Source: an uncultured Leucothrix sp. (GTDB taxonomy: Bacteria; Pseudomonadota; Gammaproteobacteria; Thiotrichales; Thiotrichaceae). From it: a stretch of DNA of 17,033 bases. This document shows, in pieces, positions 7,785 through 14,986 of this stretch. Made by a program: the position numbers and the translations under genes. The notes below the pieces were generated by a model, which made no database searches, had not been told where the DNA came from, and worked only from the letters and a program-made list of their open reading frames with translations. How positions within the stretch are numbered: the stretch's first letter is position 1; the number at the start of each line of letters is the position of its first letter. Location: positions 1 through 17,033 of the forward strand of contig CALAJG010000042.1 of NCBI GenBank assembly GCA_937923375.1, given 5' to 3'.

Positions 7785-8482
7785 ATCAAAAAACAATACT
7801 GGTGGTTGATGATGATCCACATATTCGTGAAGTGATTAGCTTTGCTCTGCAAAAAGCTGAGATGAAGGTTTTGTCAGCAGAGAATGGACAGCAAGCACTG
7901 GCACTGTTTACTGATTCACCGACTGATCTGATTGTGTTAGATATCAACATGCCGGAAATGGACGGACTGGCCTGTTGCCGCGAAATTCGTAAAACCTCTG
8001 AGGTGCCGATTTTATTTTTATCATCCAGAGACGATGAAATTGATCGTATTTTAGGGCTTGAAATTGGTGGTGATGATTATGTGACGAAGCCGTTTAGCCC
8101 GCGTGAGTTAGTTGCTCGCATTAACGCTATCCTTAAGCGTACCCAAGGCTTAGCTAATCCAACTGATGAAACCAATAAAAATCGTTTAGTTCATGGAAAG
8201 CTGATTCTTGATACTGATCAACATGGCGTTTGGTGGAATGCTGATGAAGTCAGTTTGACGGCGACTGAGTTCGCAATACTGGCGCAGTTTATGCGGTATC
8301 CAACTCGCGTATTTAGCCGGGATAGCATCATGAGCAGTGCTTATCAGTTTAATATTCAGGTGAGTGATCGTACCATCGATAGTCACATTCGCCACATACG
8401 CAGTAAGTTTGCTGCAATCGGTTGTGACAATATTATCGAAACCGTACATAGCGTGGGCTACAAGCTCTCCTCATGCCAATAA
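7781..8482 (+). CDS. OmpR/PhoB-family response regulator (CreB-like)
   Basis: This is a 233-residue two-domain regulator. The receiver domain (about 3-118) has acidic pocket D10/D11/D12, phospho-acceptor D54 in LIVLDINMPEMDG, switch S81/S82, Y100 and K103 in DDYVTKPFSP. The winged-helix DNA-binding domain (about 135-230) shows LTATEFAILAQFM, the recognition-helix region VSDRTIDSHIRHIRSKF, and the final ETVHSVGYKL. It overlaps the M23 gene upstream (ATGA) and the kinase gene downstream (10 nt), so the three are co-translated. Phosphorylation by the next gene's kinase is expected. Target genes are unknown; neighbouring peptidase regulation or autoregulation is plausible. CreB likeness is my impression from the architecture, not a computed match. 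Confidence 0.93.
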   Translation: MNQKTILVVDDDPHIREVISFALQKAEMKVLSAENGQQALALFTDSPTDLIVLDINMPEMDGLACCREIRKTSEVPILFLSSRDDEIDRILGLEIGGDDYVTKPFSPRELVARINAILKRTQGLANPTDETNKNRLVHGKLILDTDQHGVWWNADEVSLTATEFAILAQFMRYPTRVFSRDSIMSSAYQFNIQVSDRTIDSHIRHIRSKFAAIGCDNIIETVHSVGYKLSSCQ

Positions 8483-10080
8483 ATGCCAGAACCCGGAGTC
8501 GTCGGCTCTATCGGCTCAGAACCATATTACTGGTTGTTATGTTGTCCGTGTTGGTGCTGCCGATTGCTAGTTTGTTTTTATTTCGTTTTTATGAGAACGA
8601 GTTGGTACGCAGAACGGAGGAGCAGCTTATTGCCCAAGCTGCTGTCATTGCGTCAACTTATCGACAGTTAATGAATTATCAACGAAACACAGCGGAAATG
8701 GCTGCTGATAGTTCAGTTGAGTCATGGAGTCAGTCTACAGGTCGCTTGTATTACACGCCGATTGACCCTAGGCTGGATTTAGCAAAGCAAACTATCTTGT
8801 CACGCCGCGCGGATGCTGTTCAAGCGGTAGTTCCAGTCTCTCCTAAAGTGAAGAGGGTGGGACTGGCAATGCAAAATATTATGGTCAACGCTCAGCGATA
8901 TACCTTGGCAGGTATGCGTTTGTTGGACAAAAATGGTACGGTTATCGCTGGCAGAAGTGAAGTAGGGCAATCGCTTCGCCATATCCCAGAAGTGCGGCGC
9001 GCGCTGTCAGGGAAATATAGCCCTGTGATTAGGGAACGAGTTTCTGATCAGCCAAGACCTCCCCTTGCTTCTATTAGTCGTGGAACCGGCATTCGCGTGT
9101 TTATTGCCTTTCCGGTTTTGCATGAAAATAAGGTAATGGGCGTCGTTTACTTATCACGCACGCCGCAGAATATTCTTAAACACATGTACCAAATTCGCGG
9201 CAAGCTTATTTTGTTAGGCTTTGTACTGTTGTTGGTGACAGGGCTGCTGGTATTGTTTATTTCATCTCGCTTATCCCGCCCTATCCGTGAGTTAATTGCC
9301 CAAACCCAGCAGGTGACTAAAGGTGAGAAGCAAACCGTTGCGGTGTTGCATCAACCGGGAACTTACGAGCTAGCTCAGCTTTCGGGTAGCTTTGCAGAGA
9401 TGTCTGAAGCGCTTAAAGAGCGCTCTACTTATATCGACCGATTCGCCTCGCATGTCTCTCACGAGTTCAAAACGCCATTAACTTCGATGCAAGGGGCTTT
9501 AGAGTTGCTTCAGGAGCACGCTGATGACATGCCTAAGGAGCAACGACAGCGTTTCATCAACAATTTATATGATGACACAGAGCGCCTAAAACGGCTGGTT
9601 AATCGGTTGTTAGAGCAGGCAAGAGCCGATTCACTACAGGCAACCAATGAAGATACTGATGTGTATCCGATTATTAAATATCTGGCCGAAATCTATGTAA
9701 AGCGGGGTCTATTTATTGATTATGAGCATCGACAGATAAATTTAAACATTGCGCCTATCGCCTTTGAAACGGTACTTAGTAATTTATTTGAAAACAGCCT
9801 GCAACATGGTGCTGATCGAATTGAAATAAGCTTTGAAGACGGTGCGGAATATTGTTTGATACGCATAAAAGATAACGGTTCAGGTATTTCTAAGGCGAAT
9901 CAGGAGAATATTTTCACTCCGTTTTTTACCACACAGCGCGAACAGGGTGGAACAGGCTTGGGTTTAGGTATTGTGCAGGCACTGCTTCAAACCTGGAAAG
10001 GCTCAATTACATTGGTAGCAAGCGATCAGGGAGCGTGCTTTGAAATCAACTTGTCAAAACCTCTGAGTGAAAAAGGTTAA
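8473..10080 (+). CDS. Membrane sensor histidine kinase (CreC-like architecture)
   Basis: This 535-residue inner-membrane kinase is the partner of the upstream regulator; its ATG overlaps the regulator's end by 10 nt. Transmembrane helix 1 is about residues 17-38, the periplasmic sensor about 39-242, helix 2 about 243-264 and HAMP about 265-315. The H-box HVSHEFKTPL carries the phospho-accepting H330. The ATPase domain has N-box NLFENSLQHG (N441), G1 DNGSGIS (467-473), F-box FTPFFTT and G2 GGTGLGLGI (492-500). All catalytic boxes are intact. The sensor end (MRLLDKNGTVIAGRSEVGQ... FIAFPVLHENKVMGVVYLSR) looks like a single-Cache/PAS-type periplasmic domain, as in CreC. No Shine-Dalgarno is evident, consistent with coupling. 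The signal is unknown; peptidoglycan or envelope state is inferred from the M23 neighbour. Confidence 0.93.
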   Translation: MPINARTRSRRLYRLRTILLVVMLSVLVLPIASLFLFRFYENELVRRTEEQLIAQAAVIASTYRQLMNYQRNTAEMAADSSVESWSQSTGRLYYTPIDPRLDLAKQTILSRRADAVQAVVPVSPKVKRVGLAMQNIMVNAQRYTLAGMRLLDKNGTVIAGRSEVGQSLRHIPEVRRALSGKYSPVIRERVSDQPRPPLASISRGTGIRVFIAFPVLHENKVMGVVYLSRTPQNILKHMYQIRGKLILLGFVLLLVTGLLVLFISSRLSRPIRELIAQTQQVTKGEKQTVAVLHQPGTYELAQLSGSFAEMSEALKERSTYIDRFASHVSHEFKTPLTSMQGALELLQEHADDMPKEQRQRFINNLYDDTERLKRLVNRLLEQARADSLQATNEDTDVYPIIKYLAEIYVKRGLFIDYEHRQINLNIAPIAFETVLSNLFENSLQHGADRIEISFEDGAEYCLIRIKDNGSGISKANQENIFTPFFTTQREQGGTGLGLGIVQALLQTWKGSITLVASDQGACFEINLSKPLSEKG

Positions 10081-10995
10081 CTATTCATCATCATCAACTT
10101 TTTTGCCAATTAACTTATTCCAAGCAACTTTACCTTCACCTTTGAATGCTGCCGACAATAGTTGCCCAACTAAATAAATGGCAGGAAGGTAATACCAAAA
10201 GAAAGTTACCAGGGCTATCCAGACAGGCCATCCCCATAACTTAACAGCAGCGATACTGGCGAGCGTAGACCCTGCGATGGGTACAATAGACAAGACCAAA
10301 GCAATTGGTGCTGCTAGCAAACCATGCCAATCAAAGTTTCCTGCTAACCACTCGTAAATGGCAAAAGCGATGAAAACCGCCATAATGAAATAGGCTGATA
10401 CCCAGACACAGCCAAATCTACTTTTCCATTTTGCAGCTCGTTTCTCATGTAGAGTCTGCATCTCATGGAAGATGCGTCGACAGTCACTACGTTTGAGTGA
10501 CGGGAACACATTTTGCATGATCTCGGCGCCTTTTATAATGCCGGTTTCAGAGTCTTGAAGATGATTGTTTAGTGTGTCTGGAAACAGTGGTCGCAGCACT
10601 TCCATATCTTCAGAAGACGCTTCTTTGCAATGAAATGATTCCAATGACTCGCCAGCGGCTTCTACCCGCAAGCGCTCTTCGCGCCAAGCCCGACGACCTA
10701 CTTTGGTTGAAATAGTAAAGTCAGCGACAACTTTGAAATTACCGTCGTGTTTTTTGCGCAGTACGGTAAAAAATAAACCTGTACGAGAAAGTGCCGTAAA
10801 TGATTGGCCTAGCTTCTTAAGCTCCCGCTCAAAAAACATTTCACCGTCACGGCTTGGATCAGCCACCAGAATACGTGCACGACCGGCAATCGCTTGGCTG
10901 TATTCGGCTTTGGTTGTACCGTACTCTGCCTGCATGATTTTAAATGCATCCTCATCCTGAGGTAGACCACTAATATTGATAGCATAGACAAACAT
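10081..10995 (-). CDS. Unrecognised protein with three C-terminal membrane segments
   Basis: I do not recognise this 304-residue protein. The N-terminal part (1-190) is soluble, mixed and highly charged, with no signal peptide. It is followed by three hydrophobic segments (about 194-217, 224-250 and 252-282), the last two joined by the short turn KLWGWP, and by a short charged tail ending VDDDE. The soluble part is probably cytoplasmic. The N-terminal FVYAINISGLPQDEDAFKIMQAEYG and the RILVADPSRDGEMFFERELKKLGQSF stretch do not match a family I can name. The start ATG at 10995 has GGGA about 8 nt upstream. It lies 14 bp after the dbpA stop on the same strand, so it may be the last gene of the NYN-dbpA transcript. 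Its stop codon directly abuts the kinase stop codon on the other strand. Confidence 0.8.
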   Translation of the reverse strand: MFVYAINISGLPQDEDAFKIMQAEYGTTKAEYSQAIAGRARILVADPSRDGEMFFERELKKLGQSFTALSRTGLFFTVLRKKHDGNFKVVADFTISTKVGRRAWREERLRVEAAGESLESFHCKEASSEDMEVLRPLFPDTLNNHLQDSETGIIKGAEIMQNVFPSLKRSDCRRIFHEMQTLHEKRAAKWKSRFGCVWVSAYFIMAVFIAFAIYEWLAGNFDWHGLLAAPIALVLSIVPIAGSTLASIAAVKLWGWPVWIALVTFFWYYLPAIYLVGQLLSAAFKGEGKVAWNKLIGKKVDDDE

Positions 10996-11009
10996 CTGTA
11001 TTCCCGAAC

Positions 11010-12395
11010 CTAATCCCGCACTTGTCTGGATCGGAATGTCCGACCCTTTAATTTACCGGCGTTTAATTTGCGCAATGCTGATCTTACTGCATCGTTGTGC
11101 ACGGCAACATAAGACCAGTTGTCAAAAATATGTATTTTACCGACTTGTTTACCTTCAATTCCTTGTTCGCCCGTCAGGGCTCCTAATATATCGCCTGGGC
11201 GTATCTTTTGCTTTTTTCCACCATCAATCAATAAGGTGCTCATAATCGGTGTTATTGGCGGGTTATCAAGTAAGCTCAGGGGTGGCAACTCTTCCGTTTC
11301 GTTAATTGGGTCAATATCACCATCAAGCAGTGCAACCCTATGTGCCTCTCCTTCCGAGTAGAGAGAGCAGGCAACCCCCGTGCTTCCAGCTCGACCGGTA
11401 CGGCCTATTCGATGAAGATGGATCTCTGGGTCAAAGGCGATATGATAATTTATTACCATATCAATTGCATTAATATCCAGACCTCTGGCAGCCACATCCG
11501 TTGCGACTAATACCGAGATGCTTTTATTTGCAAAGCGAACCAAGGTCTTGTCACGGTCACGTTGCTCCAGATCACCATGTAAGGCTAGCACGTGATAGTT
11601 ATTTTGCAGAAGAGCGTCGGCAACCTGCTGCGTATCTCTCTTGGTATTGCAAAATATAACCGTCGACTCCGAGCGAAAATGTTGCAGCAATAGGCGCAAT
11701 GCAGTCAGCCGATAAGGATCTGACACAGAATAAAAATGTTGCTTAATAATACTGCTATCATGGAGTGAAGGTGCTTTTACCATGATAGGGTCCAGCATAA
11801 TGCTGTTAGCAATTTTCTTAATCTGTTTAGGAAAAGTAGCGCTAAACAGTAAAGTTTGCCGCTGCTCTGGCGTCTTATTTATGATTGATTCGATGGTGTC
11901 CTGAAATCCCATATCTAGCATACGATCCGCTTCATCAAGCACCAGCGTGTGAACATTGTTTAGCTTTAAAGTACCGCGTTTCAGATGGTCTTCAATGCGC
12001 CCTGGAGTGCCTATCACAATATGTGCGCCATGCTCTAAAGAGCCTGCTTGAGGTCCAAATGGCATGCCGCCACAGAGCGTTAGCACTTTGATGTTGTGAA
12101 TACTTCGGGCAAGCGTACGAACCTCCTTAGCAACCTGATCCGCTAGCTCTCGTGTTGGGCACAGTACCAATGATTGAACCCGAAAACGGTTGACGTCCAG
12201 TCTATCCAGCAGTCCAAGACCAAAAGCAGCTGTTTTACCCGAGCCAGTTTTACCTTGTCCTATTACATCCTTACCAGCCAGGATGTCTGGCAGGCTAAGT
12301 GCTTGAATCGGGGTCATTTCTGAGTAGTCGAGCGACTTGAGGTTCTCAAGCAGGCTAGGATTGAGTTTGAGGGAAGTGAAGGCGGTGGAGCTCAC
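11010..12395 (-). CDS. dbpA: ATP-dependent RNA helicase DbpA (DEAD-box)
   Basis: This 461-residue protein matches E. coli DbpA (457 aa) along its length. It has the Q motif region FTSLKLNPSLLENLKSLDYSEMTPIQ written across residues 6-31, motif I GKTGSGKT (48-55), PTREL (80-84), DEAD (154-157), SAT (185-187) and HRIGRTGR (328-335). The C-terminal RNA-binding domain starts near KIRPGDILGALTGE (397-410). That domain in E. coli DbpA binds hairpin 92 of 23S rRNA and directs the helicase to late large-subunit assembly. I place the start at GTG 12395 (AGGA at 12408-12405, 9-nt spacing). The frame is open to another GTG at 12500 that overlaps the NYN stop (TAGTG), but those 35 codons do not resemble any DbpA N-terminus I know. 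Confidence 0.95.
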   Translation of the reverse strand: MSSTAFTSLKLNPSLLENLKSLDYSEMTPIQALSLPDILAGKDVIGQGKTGSGKTAAFGLGLLDRLDVNRFRVQSLVLCPTRELADQVAKEVRTLARSIHNIKVLTLCGGMPFGPQAGSLEHGAHIVIGTPGRIEDHLKRGTLKLNNVHTLVLDEADRMLDMGFQDTIESIINKTPEQRQTLLFSATFPKQIKKIANSIMLDPIMVKAPSLHDSSIIKQHFYSVSDPYRLTALRLLLQHFRSESTVIFCNTKRDTQQVADALLQNNYHVLALHGDLEQRDRDKTLVRFANKSISVLVATDVAARGLDINAIDMVINYHIAFDPEIHLHRIGRTGRAGSTGVACSLYSEGEAHRVALLDGDIDPINETEELPPLSLLDNPPITPIMSTLLIDGGKKQKIRPGDILGALTGEQGIEGKQVGKIHIFDNWSYVAVHNDAVRSALRKLNAGKLKGRTFRSRQVRD

Positions 12396-12414
12396 GGGGT
12401 TGTATCCTGAGGTT

Positions 12415-12443
12415 GGTGAGGGAGTCTCGCGACTCCGGTCACC
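12415..12443 (-). promoter_or_regulatory. GNRA-capped hairpin in the dbpA leader
   Basis: In the dbpA-sense RNA, GGAGTC (12436-12431) pairs with GACTCC (12426-12421) around a GCGA loop, a GNRA tetraloop. An outer stem GGTGA/TCACC (12443-12439 with 12419-12415) extends it past a small CC/C internal loop, giving 11 pairs in all. It ends 6 nt before the dbpA Shine-Dalgarno and has no T-run, so a cis-regulatory or RNA-processing element fits better than a terminator. Confidence 0.55.
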
Positions 12444-12499
12444 TAGTTTACAACGTTTTAAGCTCAGTTTGTGATTAAACGCGGTATTCGCGTAATTCA

Positions 12500-13720
12500 C
12501 TAACCATTCAGTGTTACTAATTGCGTGGAAGCATCTGAAATTAGCTGGCTCAATTCCGTTTGGCTATATTGGCCATAGAGGATGCTGGAGATCGCGGAGG
12601 GGTCGACGACCTGCTTACTTTCCTGAACACCATGTAGCAACCGAGATAGCAGCGAGAAGTCGATGTCCCGGATATAGCTTTTTCGCTTGTCCATTTTCCA
12701 AAGCTTGTTTTCTGGCAGTTCGGCTTCACCTTTGAGGGACAGATTAAATAAGTCCGACTTCATGAAAATAGTCACGCAGTTATGAATCGTGTTGCTATCT
12801 AACTGACTATTAAACACTTTAAATAGCGTTGACTCTATTTCTTGGCGTGAAGAGGGTGGAAACGCAACTATCTGATGATAGGCTCTGACCAAGGTAGGTT
12901 TAGATACACAGTTCCAGTTCCTCGCGCGTAAAAAGCGTAGATACATATCAACCGTCGGTTCTTTGTTCTCAAGTCGATTGGCGGGTGCTGCTGTTAGCTT
13001 GTCTTGAGCGATAACGGTTGGCTTTTTCATGTCTATATACGCCATCACGCTATCTGTCTCAGCGGATGTGGTTAACATGATGGCCGAAATCCCTTCCAGA
13101 AATAATCGAAAGTTTGCAAAGCCATGTTTTTTCTCATCGAATGTGGGGTCAATTTCCAACATGCGTTTTTTTAGCTCTGCACAGTCGGCATAACCATTGA
13201 GATTGCGTAAGGTGTTACGTGCTAACGCTGCTGCTTTGTTGTAGCCGCTGCCTGTCAGCCGCTTTGGTTTTGCGATGGCCCTATCTGTAAAGATAAAGCG
13301 CGAACAGGATGACTCAACGCTTTTGCTCAGCGGTGATTTCGGGCCAACACCGATAACCTCTTTGCCAAGCGTACGTAGCTTACGAAACAATGGTGAAAAG
13401 TCAGAGTCACCAGTCGCCAAGACGAAACAGTCGATATCTGGATAAATTAATGCATATTCCATTACATCAATAGTGAGTTGAATGTCAGCCGAGTTTTTCC
13501 CTCGGATCGGATGAAAATTATGTAGAAAGTCAAAGCCCAAACGATCCAGACTAATTTGAAGCGAGCTAATGCTGGCACTTGACCAGTTTCCGTATGCTTT
13601 GCGCACAACGGTAGAGCCTTTTTCCTTCAGTTCATCCAGAAGATACTCAGGACCACTGTGTTTTACCCAGTGTGTCAGGTTTTCGACATCTATAAAGATT
13701 GCGATGTTAGATGTTTTCAT
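12500..13720 (-). CDS. NYN-domain (LabA-like PIN) putative RNase with OST-HTH/LOTUS domain
   Basis: This 406-residue protein starts with an NYN nuclease domain (about 4-147). The metal-binding acidic positions are visible: D11 with N14 in IFIDVENL, D79 and D85 in KNSADIQLTIDV, and D105/D107 in LATGDSDFSP. An OST-HTH/LOTUS winged-helix domain follows (about 162-228), recognisable from the LNGYADCAELKKRMLEIDP and HGFANFRLFLEG signatures. The C-terminal part (255-400) is helical, about 90 residues of which (DMYLRFLRARNWNCVSK...) recur in bacterial NYN-OST-HTH proteins as far as I recall. NYN domains are metal-dependent RNases and OST-HTH domains bind RNA, so an RNA-degrading or RNA-processing role is likely. 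AGGGG sits 5 nt before the ATG. It lies upstream of dbpA on the same strand with a 104-bp gap. Confidence 0.88.
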   Translation of the reverse strand: MKTSNIAIFIDVENLTHWVKHSGPEYLLDELKEKGSTVVRKAYGNWSSASISSLQISLDRLGFDFLHNFHPIRGKNSADIQLTIDVMEYALIYPDIDCFVLATGDSDFSPLFRKLRTLGKEVIGVGPKSPLSKSVESSCSRFIFTDRAIAKPKRLTGSGYNKAAALARNTLRNLNGYADCAELKKRMLEIDPTFDEKKHGFANFRLFLEGISAIMLTTSAETDSVMAYIDMKKPTVIAQDKLTAAPANRLENKEPTVDMYLRFLRARNWNCVSKPTLVRAYHQIVAFPPSSRQEIESTLFKVFNSQLDSNTIHNCVTIFMKSDLFNLSLKGEAELPENKLWKMDKRKSYIRDIDFSLLSRLLHGVQESKQVVDPSAISSILYGQYSQTELSQLISDASTQLVTLNG

Positions 13721-13862
13721 ATCATCCCCTTGTAGCCGGCTTATGAGTAGTAATTATTTTGGCAGGATCAAACAGGTTATGTCATATCAAAAGCCTCCGT
13801 TTGTGGAATTGTTGGGAAGAGGTTCATAAGAATATACAGCAGAATGTGCAGAGAACAAGTTT

Positions 13863-13878
13863 AAAAGTTTAAACTTTT
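13863..13878. promoter_or_regulatory. Perfect 16-bp palindrome, candidate operator
   Basis: AAAAGTTTAAACTTTT is a perfect palindrome centred at 13870/13871. The motif AAGTTTAAA occurs twice, at 13857-13865 and 13865-13873, and outer GAACAA/TTGTTC arms flank it. It lies about 120 bp before the RIO -10 box and 140 bp before the NYN start, a suitable place for a dimeric regulator controlling either gene. The regulator is unknown. Confidence 0.45.
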
Positions 13879-13994
13879 GTTCATCAACACAACTATCCGA
13901 CGGGGCGTAGGTTAGTTGCTCAATTTTAACGGTTTTATCATCATACAAACCGAAACAACTGCTTGATATTCTCTGAACACAAGAACATACATTT

Positions 13995-14003
13995 TGATAT
14001 ACT
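13995..14003 (+). promoter_or_regulatory. Extended -10 promoter for the RIO kinase transcript
   Basis: TG-A-TATACT (13995-14003) is a good extended -10 element (TATACT matches TATAAT at five of six). No clear -35 is seen, which extended -10 promoters tolerate. Transcription would start near 14010, so the leader frame at 14054 would be in the message. Confidence 0.5.
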
Positions 14004-14053
14004 AGCGTTTTGAAAATAAAAAAATCAGGCGCTTAGTGGATACTAACAATAAG

Positions 14054-14119
14054 ATGAAGTGTACTATGATTGGTCATCTGTTTTATTGCATGAGGAGTTG
14101 CGTTAAACAAGCACCATGA
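14054..14119 (+). CDS. Possible 21-codon leader peptide overlapping the RIO kinase start
   Basis: A frame starting ATG at 14054 (MKCTMIG...) runs without stops to TGA at 14117-14119 and ends ...CVKQAP. Its stop overlaps the RIO kinase ATG as ATGA (14116-14119). It has three cysteine codons and internal ATGs at 14066 and 14090. The purine-rich GAGGAG (14093-14098) in it is 17 nt before the RIO start, too far for normal initiation, so coupled re-initiation would explain how the kinase is translated. The leader's own ribosome site is weak (AATAAG). Chance is possible for so short a frame. Confidence 0.35.
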   Translation: MKCTMIGHLFYCMRSCVKQAP

Positions 14120-14970
14120 AAATTCCTAAGAGAATACAACCTCTCGTCGACGATGGCTTAGTCGATGAAGTCGTCAGTCGTCTGATGAGCGGCAAAGAGG
14201 CCGATGTTTTTGTCGTGCGTAGCGGCGATGAGCTGCGATGCGCTAAAGTCTATAAAGAAGCGGCTAAACGTAGTTTCAAAAAAGCAGCTCAATACACCGA
14301 AGGCCGAAAAGTCCGCAACACGCGACGTCAGCGTGCCATGGAAAAGGGATCCAAGTTTGGACGAAAAGAGCAAGAAGAAATCTGGCAAAATGCTGAAGTT
14401 GACGCGCTTTATTTGCTAGCTGAAGCGGGTGTTCGGGTACCAGAACCTTACGGCTGCCTAGATGGGGTTTTGTTGATGGAGTTGATCGTTGATGCTAATG
14501 GTGATGTTGCACCACGTTTAGGTGATGTATCGATGACAGACCTAGAGGCGATAGGTCATCATGCTTTCGTTATGCAAGACATTGTTCGTATGCTTTGCGC
14601 AGGCCTGGTTCACGGCGACTTGTCCGAGTTTAACGTGCTTTTGGATGAGTATGGTCCTGTTATTATAGATCTGCCTCAAGCAGTCAACGCTTCAGCGAAT
14701 AACAATGCTAAGTCAATGCTGAAACGAGATGTTGACAATATGACTAATTATTTTGGTCAATTCTCCCCTGATTTACTGGAAACCAACTTTGCCGAAGAAA
14801 TCTGGCAACTCTATGAAGAGGGCAAGTTGCGCCCTGATACTGTCTTAACCGGTGAATTTGAAGCAGATGAAGACCCAGCCGACATCGATGCAGTAATGAT
14901 ACAGATTCAAGAGGCCTATCGTGAAGAGCAGGAGCGACTTGAGCGCATCAAAGAAGCACAACAAGAATAG
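14116..14970 (+). CDS. RIO-family atypical serine protein kinase (PA4780-like)
   Basis: This 284-residue protein is an atypical protein kinase with the RIO1-like fold. The glycine-loop equivalent is SGKEADVF (25-32) and the ATP lysine is K44 in CAKVYK. A basic helical insert about 50-85 precedes MELI (121-124). The catalytic loop is HGDLSEFNVLL (H166, D168, N173), and the metal-binding aspartate is D185 in IIDLPQAV, which replaces DFG. All needed residues are present. The acidic C-terminal tail (255-284) is predicted helical. In bacteria the family's substrates are largely unknown; archaeal and eukaryotic RIO proteins act in small-subunit ribosome maturation. No Shine-Dalgarno is at the usual distance, and the start overlaps a leader frame (ATGA). 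It converges on the HNH gene with a 16-bp gap. Confidence 0.92.
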   Translation: MKIPKRIQPLVDDGLVDEVVSRLMSGKEADVFVVRSGDELRCAKVYKEAAKRSFKKAAQYTEGRKVRNTRRQRAMEKGSKFGRKEQEEIWQNAEVDALYLLAEAGVRVPEPYGCLDGVLLMELIVDANGDVAPRLGDVSMTDLEAIGHHAFVMQDIVRMLCAGLVHGDLSEFNVLLDEYGPVIIDLPQAVNASANNNAKSMLKRDVDNMTNYFGQFSPDLLETNFAEEIWQLYEEGKLRPDTVLTGEFEADEDPADIDAVMIQIQEAYREEQERLERIKEAQQE

Positions 14971-14986
14971 TTAATTCTTTGCTCTT

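Larger units (their letters stand above)
13721..14115. other. 395-bp divergent regulatory region between the NYN and RIO kinase genes
   Basis: I find no conserved gene here. The NYN side carries GGAGG (13798-13794, minus strand) placed 8 nt before a minimal ATG-ACA-TAA frame (13785-13777). The middle holds a perfect 16-bp palindrome. The RIO side holds an extended -10 box and a 21-codon leader frame. These are listed separately. The rest, including the AT-rich 14010-14050, shows nothing I can name. Confidence 0.6.

Noticed and set aside
12415..12443. Rho-independent terminator between NYN and dbpA genes
   Set aside because: The hairpin is not followed by a T-run in the sense direction; the next bases are AACCTCAGGA.
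13569..13829. An 86-codon plus-strand frame across the NYN start
   Set aside because: It is antisense to the conserved NYN N-terminus and has no ribosome site or recognisable product.
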